Source: Grammothele lineata
Taxonomy: Eukaryota > Basidiomycota > Agaricomycetes > Polyporales > Polyporaceae
Length of the DNA stretch: 64,000 bases
NCBI GenBank assembly: GCA_002150815.3
Contig: NDFF03000108.1
Location: forward strand, 85,726 to 149,725
Reading direction: 5' to 3'
Of this stretch, positions 42,240-53,904 are shown piece by piece. The notes beneath the pieces are model-generated. The model searched no databases. It saw only the letters and a list, made by a program, of their open reading frames with translations, and was not told the DNA's origin. The position numbers and the translations under genes were made by a program. The first letter of the stretch is position 1, and each line of letters starts with the position of its first letter.

Positions 42240-43467
42240 TGAATTCAGGGAAGGAAGGTATAGAGTAGGAGCGCGAGGGAGTTGGGGTTCAGGAGGCCGT
42301 CTTATGGTCGCAGACCCTTGCAGACTGTAGTGAGTGTTTCACAACTGCTTACGAGGTGTCAGAGGTAAGAAGAAACTAGCAGACGCAAGTCGTTGGTCTG
42401 TCGTGGCAGATGGGCGAACACAGCAGTTGCCGCAGTTGGGCGGCATCCTTTTAAGGTTTAAGGGAGTTAGGCCCCGTATGGTAACAAGTCAGTGACAGCG
42501 ACTTACACTGGATATCGAAGAACGGAGTACCGCAATGGCAGTGAATCATTTTCAACGTAAATGAGAATCATCGTGTCCTACAGAGATTCGGCGACGCAGC
42601 CCGAGTCAACACTTCTGGTACTTAGCTAGTCTCCAGCACGAGGTGGGCTGTTGTCTCAGACGAGATGTTATCGAAACATGAACTTTCCGCCTGTATTCCG
42701 CCTACTGAGGTGCTTCGCTCGGCTTGAGACAAGACAGGATGGGGTAGTGTTGGATCGGAATCAAAGCTGCCAATGGGAGTCGTACACTGCCTTTCATTGC
42801 CACGTGGCAGCGAAACTCCAAAAGTTGTGCGATAAGCGCCAACCTCGCCCCTTCTAAGTTCTCAACTTCCACCACTTCATGAGCTCGTGCGACAACGCCC
42901 CATGTCACCTCATCCATCACTGTTATACGAGCTTCTTGTGAACGCTGTCTCGGGAGATTGCGTCGAGCATCGCATCTCAATCGACATCTGCCACTTCAGC
43001 CACCGGAGTGGACCTGGAACTCTTCGGCGACAATCTAGCTTCGAAACATGTGCCAACAGCGAGACTGTTTGGCCTTGACCTCCGACCAGTCTTCACTCTC
43101 ATATCATACTGTACAAGTTGCAGTACGTTGGATGATGCCTCGCTGGAGCAAATTATCACGGACTGCCTTGTACATGCACAGCCAGCGGCGTTTCCAGGCG
43201 AATTCAGAGATGCTTGCTCGGCTTCTCTCGTCGCTGTCAAAGCCAGATGAATGGCGATTCCGCCGCTCAAGAACCCGCACCTTCTATCAAGTGTCGGCCC
43301 GTTCCAGCATAGCCTCGTACTCAGAAGAACGTTAGCTGCGAAAGAGCATCGAGCGGCGGCGCCGGCATAGGAGCCATCTGATACTCCTTTTCAGGGTCCA
43401 CGCCAGAGCATATGACACACCGACTGCGCTCGACTTCCGGCTCTCCACTTCAACTTCCTCCCCACCC
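42240..43467. other. 1.2-kb intergenic region between the UstYa-like gene and the membrane protein
   Basis: No confident gene was seen. A plus-strand frame open from about 42940 to 43250 encodes ELFGDNLASKHVPTARLFG and further non-repetitive sequence. It looks somewhat protein-like but has no start and no recognised family. No peptide-precursor-like repeats were found. Confidence 0.35.
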
Positions 43468-44471
43468 ATGCCTTTTCGTGCCAATCTGTCAGAAGAGCAT
43501 TACTCCCTCCTCCCCGACGGGGACCGCGAGTCTCTCGAGCTGCAAGACAAGAATGATGAGCATGGTAAGTATCCCTGTATCCTACGGATGCACCTTCATC
43601 TCCTGACAGGGCAATAGGACGCGCACCCCGCTCAAGATCCAAGTGGTTTACTACGTCGGACAATCGCTCCTCCGCACTACATTGGGTCGTCGCGCTCCTC
43701 GTCATCGTCGCCGCGGCGGACGGCATCGCGCTCTTCTATATGTCGCGTATCATGAACACCGTCTTCGCCGACGTGTCCACTGCCGACCTGGAATTTGCGA
43801 GCCCGTACCACGGCCTCGCCGAACTCTACAGCTCCGGCAAAGTCGATGCCTCACCCATAGCACCGATCCAGAACCTCCCGAGACTCGTCGCCCAGGTCTT
43901 CCCCAACCGCCCCGCCGAGCGCGCTCCCGTCGGCAAGCACGAGTACTGGGCCGCTGCTTTTGGCACACTCAATCCGCACGAGCGCCGGCTACACGTCGCC
44001 CCCGACGTGCACACACTCACGCAGTTCCGCGTGCTCGACTTCGGGATGGAGCGCTGCGAGCTCGTCATCCGATTCCCGGGACCCGGCGACCCCGTCGAGA
44101 GCAAAGAGACTCCGCAACTGGGCGAGGGGACGGCACTGGAGGTGTTCATGCTCGACGCGCCGAAACCGATCGACGTGAAGACGCTCTCGTATAAGACGCG
44201 CCCACCACGACGCAAGGGCGAGCCCATACGCACCATCACACCTCGCCCGGGGGAGGAGACAAGAGTTGGGACCTTCCCCTGCAAATGGGGCAGCCTGCAT
44301 ACCTTCGAGGTAGCGTGCTCTGACAGCGCGGGAGGGGACTGTCTCGTGGATGTTTGGTCCAGTCAGAACACGACGTACGGTAAGTTGGGATCGTGTTGTT
44401 CCATGGTTGCTCGTGCATCTGACTGAGACGACCCTCCAGGAATATACGTGTATCAGCATCAGACGATATGA
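43468..44471 (+). CDS. Type II membrane protein with beta-sandwich-like outer domain, unknown function
   Basis: Three exons (43468-43564, 43618-44379, 44440-44471) give 296 residues. A short inner part is followed by one membrane helix (ALHWVVALLVIVAAADGIAL, about 53-72). The outer domain starts about residue 100 and includes FRVLDFGMERCELVIRFPG, LEVFMLDAP, WGSLHTFEVACSD and the closing DVWSSQNTTYGIYVYQHQTI. That end, with a W-x-S-x-x-T-T-x-G-x-Y pattern, resembles the last strands of galactose-binding-like folds. Similar anchored proteins are common in polypores as unnamed families. A role in carbohydrate or protein binding is only inferred from the fold. Confidence 0.7.
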
Positions 44472-45109
44472 ATGTCTCGTTGACTCGGACGGTGCCTATG
44501 GACACAAGAATAGACGTGACCGTGTATGCTGTAGTTGCGTAGAGTATAACCGTTATACGAATATTATTCGGTACCTGGATACCTCTGGGCACGGCTGCGA
44601 ATGTTGTCCTGGACGCATGATTGTTGGTTCGTAATTGTCTTGCAGTTAGTATGACCGACTTGCGTGGAACTCGTCGCACGTACGTCATTTCGAACTCTTG
44701 GGCGTCCACGTCAAGAAGGCTGTTCCCCGCAGGAGAAGCGCTTGATAAATGCCACCGTCAACCACGTCTCGTCGTGCGCACCGCCCGTCCCGGGGCCGTA
44801 CAAGGTAAAGTTCGATGGACGAGGTGAGGGCTGGCGTGAGCCCGGCGGCGATGTCGCAGTTGCACGGGCGGGCTCGGGGCCTGCTCAGTCTGGAGGTCGA
44901 GGCGAGTACCACGGATACGCCTGCTGTGCGGCTTTGACTCCTGTGGACTGTTTTGGTTCCCTCTACCTGTGCTTATGCCATGTTTGATTGTCCCGCGCGG
45001 CGAAGCGGCAATGGCAGTTCCCGTGAACCTAATTTATGGGGCAGAGTGAGGTCAGCGAACTCGACGACAAACGTGAATTCGCCCCGTGGATGGGACGACG
45101 CACCTCCCC
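44472..45109. other. Intergenic region; nothing recognised
   Basis: Overlapping open frames on both strands (44664-44987 +, 44236-44709 -) show no motifs. It contains the promoter of the second UstYa-like gene. Confidence 0.4.
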
Positions 45110-45844
45110 ATGTCCTCCCGCATCCCCCTCGCACTTTTCGCCGTCGTCGTGCTCGGCGTGCTCAACATCTGGATGGACCTTCTGCACGTTCGCGCGACGC
45201 ATCGCTATGCAAGCACACGACCTCCACCCTTGAGCCGTTACAGTAAGCGTCTCCCGCCGAAGACGGGCAGCTGCGCGCTCCCCCTCGCACTGAAATAGCT
45301 CAACTCTCACGACTTCTTTTTTGCAGGCTTCGTCGAAGATGACCATCCTCCGCGCATGCCCCTCCCATCCGCCAGGCGCGCCGCGAAGCTCGTACACGAA
45401 GACAGCGCGCGATACGGCCTCTGGGAGCCCCAGGCGCACAGCGAGTGGGTCTGGACAGCGACCGTAGGCGACGGGAACGTGCGGTACGGCCCGTCCCACC
45501 GCCTCTTTGTCGTCTCCGTCACGCACCAGCTGCACTGCCTCCGCTCCATGCGTGTCGCGCTGGCCGCGGATGACCCGCCGCAGGGGCACGCCCTCGGGCA
45601 CCTCACGCACTGCCTCAACTGGATCCGTATGTCGACACTATGCGCGGCGGACACGACGCTCGAGCCGCCTGACGTGCTTGTGAGGAATCATACTGCGGAG
45701 CGGGCGGGCGCAGAACACGTTTGCATGGATTGGCCAGGGTTCTACGACGAGATGGAGACGAATTGGATACAATGGCAAGAGGCACGGGCACGCTCGGCGG
45801 ACGGCTCAGAGATGGCACAACATGCGCATATACATATATCCTAA
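45110..45844 (+). CDS. UstYa-like (DUF3328) protein with intact HxxHC motifs
   Basis: Two exons (45110-45242, 45327-45844) give 216 residues. A membrane helix (IPLALFAVVVLGVLNIWM) is near the start. The two family motifs are intact: THQLHCLRSMRVAL and HLTHCLNWIRMSTLC, followed by AADTTLEPPD and a C-terminal HVCMDWPGFYDEM block. In ustiloxin- and other RiPP-type pathways such proteins act in the secretory pathway as oxidases of a peptide; in other clusters they act on non-peptide products. No precursor-like gene with Kex2-spaced repeats is visible nearby. It is convergent with the Rieske-DUF455 gene (64 bp). Confidence 0.88.
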
Positions 45845-45908
45845 GGGAGACGTCAGTTGTTGCTTGGAAGAGTTGTATTGGGCGTCGTATACGTACCTGA
45901 TCCATGTA

Positions 45909-47670
45909 TCACCTCGAAATACCTTCATAGGCTACCCCGACGCTTGATTGCGACTCCTTCCCATCGCCATACACCACTCCCTTCATCTCGCCCCTTAGAT
46001 TCTCGTAGAAATCGGGAGTCAACCCCGCCTTCTCCCTATCCGCGGCATTAAACGGGCCCTTGACGTCTCCCCTCCAGCCACGGCGCACCTCCTCGCGGAA
46101 CGCCCGAACCGGGTCCGCGCCCTCGCGCGCGCACACCCATGTGAACCAGCGGTGCCCAGTCGTGACGTGCGTCACCTCATCGTGGTGGATCGTCTCGAGC
46201 ACGCGCACGCTCTCCACATCGCCCGCGCGCCGGAAGCGCTCGATCGTGCCCGGGTTCACGTCCAGTCCGCGTGCCTCGTGCACGAGATGGATGATTGCGA
46301 GGCGCGCACGGAGGGAGGCAAATGTTACTTGCGCGGACTCCCATAGGCCGGCGTGCACGGGCATCGAGCCATAGGGTGTAGTGGGCGAGAGCGCGGCGAG
46401 GCGCGCGGTGAGTAGGGAGAAGTGTTTGGACTCGTCGAGGGCCATTTTGGTGAAGTCGGCGAAGAAGGCGGGGGGTAGGTCGGGGTGTGAGGGGCCGTAT
46501 CGGGCGATGATGTCCCACCTGTGATGTCAAAATTCGACATGAGGGCGCATATAACAATCGACCAAGGTTCACTTACGCAAGATCAATCGCCCACTGCTCG
46601 ATGTTGGCAAGCGCGTGGAGCATGACAGCCCTATTCCGTTTCCTCGATATCTTCACCGGGTCGACGGTATTTTGCGCATAGAGTTCTTCACGGGGAGGCA
46701 CCTCGGGAGGCCGGGGCGCTTTGGAAGAGCGATGGCCGATGGACTTGAGCTGGCCGGTACGGAAGAGCTGTACTGCGTGTCTCGTCCGTTGTACCTGAAC
46801 GAAAGTGAGCATCCAGGTTCTACCACGCGTGCGGGTGCCGCGAACATACCTTTAGCATAGGATCCGCCGTGTTCAGGATGAGGACAGCCCATTGTATGAG
46901 CGTTGTTGGGGGGTTGTCGACGGGAATCAAAGGTTCTGGTTCTTTCGGAGTGAGCGAGGAGATCGACAGGTGGGATAGATCGGGTGGCGGCGGCGGAGGA
47001 TCTGCAAAGTCTTCAAGGGATGTGAGACGAGCGAGTCCTCGCAGAGATGATGCAGCACACACCTTCAGACACAGGTCTGAACTCCACAAGCCTCCATCCG
47101 TGCCCCTCTTCTGGCGTTTCAACCCATATATGCTCTACCCCATCCTCAGAAGCGCGAATATCCGTCGCGTACGTGCACGCTTTGAGCCCCGTCTCGCTAT
47201 GGCCCGTCTTCAGGTCGAAGTCGTACCTGGCGTTCTTCGCAGTTGGGGATATGCAGAAGTCTCACAACAGAAAAACAGAAACGTACCTGTGCCACGGGCA
47301 CACCGCAACGACTCCCGTGTCGCACTCTTCGATCTCCGCGTGCGACATGTCCGCGCCAAGATGCGGGCAGTTCGCCTCCATAACGTAGATCTGGTCACGC
47401 AGACTCTGCGAGGCTGCTGCGCCTTCTTCTCTGCCATTATCAGGGAGCTGGCCGGGCGAGAGGCGGAAGAGGATGAGGGAGTGATAGGTGCCATCCTGGG
47501 AGCGGAGGTTGAGGAAGAAGCGGGAATGAGAGGCGAGCGTGCTGAGTGGCGCTACTCTATCGGTAGACAAGGTTAATCGAGGACATCACTGCGCATACAT
47601 GCTTTACATATGAAACTCACTTCAGCCAATCCGGCGTTCGCGTAGACCCTTCATCCTCTAGGTTTGGCAT
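45909..47670 (-). CDS. Rieske [2Fe-2S] - DUF455 ferritin-like fusion protein
   Basis: Six exons (47670-47621, 47556-47287, 47226-47063, 47010-46850, 46794-46577, 46518-45909) give 490 residues. The N-terminal Rieske domain has ANCPHLGADMS (C-x-H) and VAVCPWHRYDFDLKTG (C-x-x-H). A proline-rich linker (DPPPPPPDLS) leads to DUF455, from LIQWAVLILNTADPMLK to the end. Helices with MALDESKHFSLL, HEARGLDVNP and HHDEVTHVTTGHRW supply the Glu/His set of a di-iron ferritin-like centre. Such a pairing suggests an electron-transfer module feeding an oxygen-using di-iron enzyme. The substrate is unknown. Every splice junction is GT-AG and keeps frame. Confidence 0.88.
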
Positions 47671-48429
47671 GTTAGGCCGGCTTGCCACCGACGCAGTGAA
47701 CACTTCGGAGATAGATAGTGTAGTATGAGATTGTGAAGTCTGCTCCTGCCGGAGATGAGTGCGCCACATTCAAATTCTCTGCGATCCGATACTCACTAGT
47801 ACCCTTGGAAATAGACGGTGAACCAACCCCTGATTCAGGGCAGGAGAGAGAAATCCGGTGGCGAGGGGAACTTTTGAGGCAAGTCCGAGAGACGTCTTAT
47901 ATACACAATTTCGTCGGGCTGTAGCAAGAGATAGATGACGAGAGAGCATTCAAGGAGACGAGGCTTTGAGGAGCGGATTTCAGCGAAAGTGTGGAGACGG
48001 CAGAGGAAAGTCTCAAGTTAGCACGTGACTGACGCGTCGCAAGATAAATATCGACGCGCTGGTTGTGCTCGGAGTCGAGTCGGCCATTCATCCAGTCGCA
48101 ATGTACACGTCGTGAAAGACTTGTTCATTGTCATAAGTTATGTGTAGTGCGACAGTACCAGAGCGAGACAATACATGAAAACGTACAACGCAGCGTAACA
48201 AAGCATCACAGGTCGTAAAGCAGGCATTCCGGAAGCCAGGCCACAAGCAACGAGGAACATGTAACCGACAACGACCGATCTCCTAAGACATGTCCCCGCC
48301 CTCGCACTCACGAGCTCTCTTGCTCCCGTCCTTGGTACTTGTCTTGGAGTCGCTCGTATTAGAGCTGTACGTCCCGCAGGGACGACATCTAGGGGCGCAC
48401 CGCGCCGTCGAGTCCTGAGCCCCACCATA
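47671..48429. other. Region between the Rieske-DUF455 start and the 3' end of the beta-trefoil gene
   Basis: It contains the promoter of the former and a possible alternative 3' end of the latter. On the minus strand a hydrophobic stretch (VVVGYMFLVACGLASGMPAL, ending at 48138) could be a membrane anchor, but joining it needs an intron under 30 bp, so I do not include it. Confidence 0.35.
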
Positions 48430-50125
48430 TTACCGATACCCAAACCCAATGCTCCGGCGTTGGGGCATCGCAGCCCCACGGAGAAGGTGCTTCGGGGTAC
48501 GCGTCACCTCCGTGACCGTCGTGATCACCGTCGTCGTCGTCGTCCTGGTCGTCACCACAAAGTCGCGCTCCTCCGTAACGGTGATCGTCTCGGTGGTCGC
48601 CGGGAGCGACACCCCGCGCGAGGCGACCGCGTCGAGCTTGTCCGCCCACGCGCCGTCCTCGGAGGAGAGCGCGTGGTCGGCGCAGCGCGTGAAGTGCCAG
48701 TGCTGCGAGGGATTTCCGGGAGATCGTGTGGCGAGACGGACTTTCCCGTCCGTGATGTCGAACACGTAGTCTGAGCCTGGCCACAGGAGCCTGTCCGAGC
48801 CGCGTCAGCCTTAATCTCCCTAACTCCAAGACAGCGCCATGAACTCACCTGATCCCCTCCTCGCCCTGCTCGACACCCCACGTCACCGGCCACGGGCTCG
48901 CAACCACCTCCGCCCGCTCCCTCGCCCCCGGGGCCTGCCCATGTGCGTTTCCGTGGTCGAGCGCGAGGTAGAGCACATGCCCCTCCTTGCTCTTCCGCGC
49001 ACAGCGCACGACGTACCCTCGCCCGCTCGGCACGAACTCCCACTGCTGGTTCGGCCCGCCGTGGCGCGGGTAGCCGATCACCGTCCGGTCGTCCGCGCCC
49101 GAGAGGTCGAGCGCCGCGCCGGTGCGCGCGTTCGTGAGCACGTACGTGCCCGGGCCCCAGGCCTTCGGGTCCGCGCCCTTGTCGGGGCTGCGGGAGGCGA
49201 GGGGGGTGCGCGGGGAGCGAGGGGAGAGCGAGACGGAGACGGCGGTAGCGTCCGAGGCTTCCTGGTCGTGGAGTGCTCCCGGGAGCTCGAGGGTGAGGGG
49301 CTCTTCTTCGATCTTCGTCTCCTCCGCACGAGGCGAGGGGGCGGCCTCCGGCTCTTCGGTCTTCTGCGGGGCGCTCTCCTCCTTCTGCTCTTCCTGCTGC
49401 TGAGCACTAGCCTGTTGCTCAGGCTCAGGCTCCGGCTCCTCGACCTGGAACGAGCCCACGGGCGGGATGCCCGCCTCGAGGTCCCTGAACTCCCCGTCCC
49501 CATCCCCGTCGCCCACGTCCTGCTCCTTCTTCGGCTCCTTGTCCTCGTCCGCTTCTGAGAGCGGGTTGAGCACGTGCGGAACCGCCTGCGTGTCGTGCCC
49601 CTTGACCTCGATCGTCTCTGGCTCGGGCGCCCGGGCGGCCTCGTCCTTGCCAGACTCTTCCTTCTTCATTGACTCATCTAAGTCCTTCGGCTCGCTCACG
49701 AGCGGGGCCCCGAGGACGGGTTTGGGGGTCTGCGGCTCCGCGCCGGGCATCGCCCGCGCCGCGTCGCTCGCGGTCGACGAACGTGCCGCATCGGTCGCCG
49801 CGAATGCCCTCGCTGCGGCGAGGGACGCGGCCGCGCGGGACTTGGCGGCGGCGTTAGAGCCGTTCATGTCGGAGGGTGCGTTGCCCATGGTGCTACTACT
49901 GGTGATGCTACTTGCGTCGGTGCTGGCCTTGCGGCGGCTGTTGGGGTCGGAGGGGTCGGTGTCGGTGGTAAGACCGATAGTCGCTTTGCGGGTGTTTGCG
50001 CGAGAAAAGAGGTGCTTGATCGCAGAGGAAGGTGCAGAAGGAGGCTTGTCAGAAGAAGTGTTGGTGCTGGCTGTCGAGGCGGTGGTACCGCGACGGCGGA
50101 TGCTGAGGCTCGTGAGGGTGGGCAT
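48430..50125 (-). CDS. Beta-trefoil (ricin-B-like lectin fold) protein with long disordered N-terminus
   Basis: Two exons (50125-48849, 48790-48430; 58-bp intron) give 545 residues. Residues 1-310 are low-complexity: Ser/Thr-rich, then Ala-rich, then a Glu/Pro-rich acidic block (EEPEPEPEQQ). Residues about 320-470 form the trefoil: GTYVLTNARTGAALDLSG, HGGPNQQWEFVPSG, YVFDITDGKVRLATRS and PSQHWHFTRC, with the Q-x-W motif (QQW, QHW) of each lobe. The tail is a Thr-rich stretch (VVTTRTTTTTVITTV). There is no signal peptide, so it is probably cytoplasmic. Sugar binding is plausible but not shown. An alternative 3' intron (45 bp, from CG/gtaata) would swap the last residues. Confidence 0.8.
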
Positions 50126-50823
50126 TCCTGAGAGGCAAGAGGGACCGGGATGTTAAACACTTTCGGAGGGGGTCGAAGTTGTCGAGGGGCGGCAGCCGTG
50201 CGGTGCGAGCGGTGCGGATTTGGCCTGGAGTGCGCGAGGACGCGCTGCGGGGGAGGAGCGGGTCCCCGATGGAGAGGGCCTGTTATCTGTTCTCGAGGCC
50301 GGAGGAAGGTGGGGGTGCATTGCCTGGGGTGCATGGGGCGCGTGCGGTGACGCATCGGCGGCGATAATTTCGTCAGTGTCGAGGCTTCGACGCTGCGCCC
50401 GCGTGTTGAGCGACTAGAGAAATAACGTCGGGTGTCAACAACGTGCAGTGCGATCGGCAAAAAGTATAGACACGTACAAGGGGAAATATAGTCTGGGACA
50501 CACGCTTCCTTCGTGTAACGTCAATCCGTGTGGACCACGTGTAAGCAAGAATAGGGAGATGATCCAGGCGCTCTACGGGCACGATGTTCAATTGAGCTGC
50601 TTCCTCGTGTACTGCACGAGACGTTCGAGCGGTGCAGCATGATTTGCCTAGCGCGACGAGATGTCTTTGATAAGCATGGAGTGGAGCATACCACTCTACG
50701 CAGGCAAGGTAACGGCAAACACCGCGAGAAGTCAAGGCTATGGAACAGATTACAGATAACGCACGATGAGATACAACACTAATGAAAAATGATACAATAT
50801 GATGATCTTGCGACACGGAATTC
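50126..50823. other. Promoter of the beta-trefoil gene and 3' region of SUMO
   Basis: No gene was recognised. GC-rich plus-strand frames (50150-50417) are the antisense of the leader of the beta-trefoil gene and do not look coding. Confidence 0.45.
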
Positions 50824-51419
50824 CTACCAAGCGCCTCCAAGCTTACGAGGGACAAGTCAAATGAGAGTACGTCCGCAAGCAAAGAGGAGACATACCTGCT
50901 GCAGATGCGCATCAATCGTATCCCCATCCTCCATGTTGTGCTGTGGGAGAGGACACGATCAGCAAGAAGGTGGGCGCACAACACGTGGTGCACACACATC
51001 TGCGGGGGTCTCCTCTGCGCGAAGCCGCTGGCCTGCGTACGTGAACTTGAACGTTCCTGCATGCCGAAGGTGATATGAGCGCGCGTGAGAGGCGGAGATA
51101 GGGACTGGTGATCAGACCTGGGTCCTTCCCGAAGCGTTTCTGCAGGTGTGATGAGAGATGAGATGCTGGACGGGCACAGGGAAAGACGTACCTCAGCCGC
51201 CTCGAAGAGCTTTTTGAACGTCATTGCCGGCTTCACTTTCACCGTACAGGCTATGGCAGATGTATGAGCACTCAGGATCATGTATGCGGCGCGCGCGCTG
51301 CTCGACGCGTCGCGACGCGCCGTCGAGCGCGTGCTAGAAGATGGAGGCTCACTCTGTCCCTCGAAATCGACGATGAGGTTAATCTTGGGCTTTACATCTT
51401 CCTGCTGCTCTTCTGACAT
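50824..51419 (-). CDS. SMT3: SUMO (Smt3-type ubiquitin-like modifier)
   Basis: Six exons (51419-51353, 51250-51192, 51139-51118, 51056-50998, 50940-50896, 50841-50824) give 89 residues. The order is an acidic/polar tail (MSEEQQEDVKP), then KINLIVDFEGQTCTVKVKP, MTFKKLFEAAEKRFGKDPG, FKFTYAGQRLRAEETPAD, MEDGDTIDAHLQQ and the end LGGAW. The di-glycine is followed by Ala-Trp, which a Ulp/SENP protease must remove before conjugation. SUMO is attached to lysines of nuclear and other proteins by E1/Ubc9. Exon 3 is 22 nt and the last exon 18 nt. No VKxE-type site is obvious in the short N-tail. The gene is divergent from ATG22. Confidence 0.95.
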
Positions 51420-51760
51420 GCTGGGCACGCGTAGTGAACGGCTGAGCGTCGGCGAAGGCAGAAGAGCTGATGGGCGAGTGGCGGAAGGTCAAGGAATGCG
51501 GTCAAGGCGCGAGTGGCGGACGCGCCCTTTCCCCTCGGCGGTTGTTCTGGGTGCCACAGTGCCACTACATAGGTGCCACTGCAGCCTGTCCTCGGTGCCT
51601 GCCGCAGACCGCCTGTTGCACCACGAACACCGGAACCCAAGTACGCTGCCTCAAAGCCTCATGCCTCCTTACTCTCTGTAGTCTACGACCAGCTATATGA
51701 TATATCCCCTGTGACCACGATACACACGACTGCACGACCGCGGCTCTCTGGAACGACGTC
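51420..51760. promoter_or_regulatory. Shared promoter region of SUMO and ATG22
   Basis: 341 bp lie between the two start codons, read in opposite directions. No clear TATA box was seen near either start. Co-regulation is possible but not shown. Confidence 0.45.
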
Positions 51761-53904
51761 ATGGCCGACGCTACCCTCGGCTTCGAGCAGACGGGGGCGC
51801 TGCCGAGGTTCGACAAGCAAAAGTATCGCAAGCATCTATGGGGGTGGTTCAGCTATGCTTTTGCTAGGTAGGACAGCAACGCTTGGTGACCGTGTGAGCT
51901 TACTTTGACCTATGTTGCCCTTAGTGAAGTCTTCGTCATAGTATCCCTGACTCTTTTCCTTCCCATATGTCTTGAGCAGTTCGCTCGGTACGCTTATCTT
52001 CATTCGTGGCTCAGATGTTCCCTTAACGTAGTTTATCACCGCAGAGACAATGGGTATCTACTCCCCGACAAGACACAGCCTTGTTCTGCAGCGGCCAGCT
52101 CTCCTACGACTGAAGGCGAAGGGGACGGCCGCTGCGTGGTGAAGTTAGGTTGGCTATGGATAGACAGTGCGAGCTTCAGGTACGTTCGAAGCCCCATACA
52201 TCCCAGCTATATGGCTAAAAGGATACCAGTCTGTATGTCTACTCAGCCTCGGTAGCCTTACAGGCTCTCACAGTGATCTCCATGGGTGGGATAGCAGACC
52301 ATCGTGAGTACTCTGCACATTCTCAGTTTCCCAACGGTTCTAACTTCTTCTTCCCTGCCCCCTCTATTCCTTTTCTCCCTTTGGCTGAACCTATATCCTT
52401 CAAGCCCCTCACCGCAAACGCCTCCTCTTGTCCTTTGCTGCCCTCGGCTCCGTCTCCGCCATCCTCTTCCTTCTCCTACCCTCGTCATCTCCCATCTGGC
52501 CTCTCGTTGCACCCCTTGCGATATGCGCCAACGTCGGATTTGGGGCCTCCATGGTCGCCCTGAACGCATATATCCCCACCCTCGCCCAGGGCGCTCAGGA
52601 AGTTGTCATAGCGCGCGCTGAGCTCCTCCGCCTCGCCCACCAGCAAAGTCTGCCGCACGGGCGTCCCTCGGACGAAGCCGAGGCCGATGCAGACGGCGCC
52701 GACGCGCCCCTCCTCGCCCATGAGGAAGGCAGCCTACCTGCGGAGCTCGCTGCAGCGAAGGCCGCCTACGAGAAAGTCCTGTCCGCAACGACCTCCCGCA
52801 TCTCTTCGCAGGGCATCGCGCTTGGGTACGGGGCGGGTATCGTCATGCTCGCCCTCGCCTTGCTCCCGGTGACCGCAATGCACGGCTCCACGGATGCGCT
52901 CCGCCTCGCCGTTGGACTCAGCGGGCTCTGGTGGGCTCTGTTCTCACTGCCCGCTGCAGCGTGGCTTCCTGGCGCTGAGGCGATATACGAAGCGGCATCC
53001 GCGTCCGGCGCCCCCGAGCGCGCCGCCGAGGACGTCAACCCCAGGGAACCCCAGCAGGAACGCGAATGGCGCACGACCCGCGAAGTCGCCCGCGCCTGGC
53101 GTCGACTCGGCCAAATGCTCCGCCCACGCGAGATCCTCCGCCTTCGACACACCTTCGTATTTCTCGCCGCGTGGTTCCTCTTGTCGGACGGGTTCACCAC
53201 TATCACCTCCACCGCGCTCCTTTTCGCGAAGACCTCCCTACACATGCCTCCTTCCTCGCTCATCCTCATCGGGGTGCTCTCCCCCAGCGCTGGTATCGCG
53301 GGCTCCCTGGTGTGGCCGGCGGTGCAGAGGCGTACCGGGTGGTCGAACTTGCGGGTGCTGGCGACGTTAGTGGCCATGGCGTCCGTCATTCCTGCCTACG
53401 GGTGTCTCGGGTTCTTGCCGGTGTTCAGGGAGGGAAGTGTGAAGTTCGGAGGGCTGACGACCCCAGGGGAGATGTATGCGCTTGCGGTGTTCTTCGTGAG
53501 TGTCCATATCCACGCTTTCCTTGTCGATGGCGAACTGACGAACGGGATGCCATGGGAAGGGATCGGTTTACGGCGCGTTCCAAGGGTACGCGCGCGCGTT
53601 TTACGCCGAGCTCATCCCGCCAGGCGAAGAGGCGCGATGGTACGCCCTTTTCTCAATCACTGACAAAGTAAGTCGAATCCCCATCCACTTTCTCCTTCGC
53701 CCTATTCTGATTCTACGATGACAGTCGAGCTCGTTCGTCGGGCCACTCGTTGTGGGACTCATTGCAGACGCGACGGGCAACATCCGTTACGCTTTCTTCT
53801 TCTTGGTCGCGATGATATGGATGGCGATACCGATTCTCATGGGGGTCAACGTAGAGCGCGGGCGCGCAGACGCGCAGAAGTACATTATGGTTTCAGGGCG
53901 GTAA
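51761..53904 (+). CDS. ATG22: Vacuolar amino acid effluxer ATG22 (MFS-like)
   Basis: Seven exons (51761-51867, 51925-51987, 52045-52179, 52230-52303, 52405-53495, 53560-53667, 53725-53904) give 585 residues. About 12 membrane helices are visible, in the Atg22 order: WGWFSYAFASEVFVIVSLTL, SLYVYSASVALQALTV, NVGFGASMVALNAYIPTLAQ, TSRISSQGIALGYGAGI, WALFSLPAAAWLP, FLLSDGFTTITSTALLFA and GSVYGAFQGYARAFYAELIP. Atg22 exports amino acids from the vacuole after autophagic bodies are broken down. An extra loop rich in Ala/Glu (about 210-255) follows the fourth or fifth helix, as in other basidiomycete forms. Confidence 0.93.

Noticed and set aside
42240..45109. Search for a repetitive RiPP precursor next to the UstYa-like genes
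   Set aside because: No secreted peptide with repeated cores or regularly spaced Lys-Arg sites was found in either strand.
48138..48300. Hydrophobic stretch as C-terminal membrane anchor of the beta-trefoil protein
   Set aside because: Joining it in frame needs an intron of 25-29 bp, too short to accept without transcript data.
48839..49558. Long plus-strand open frame (239 codons), plus other frames open at 49467-50156
   Set aside because: They are the antisense of the GC-rich beta-trefoil gene; the minus-strand frame has recognisable domains and the plus-strand products do not.
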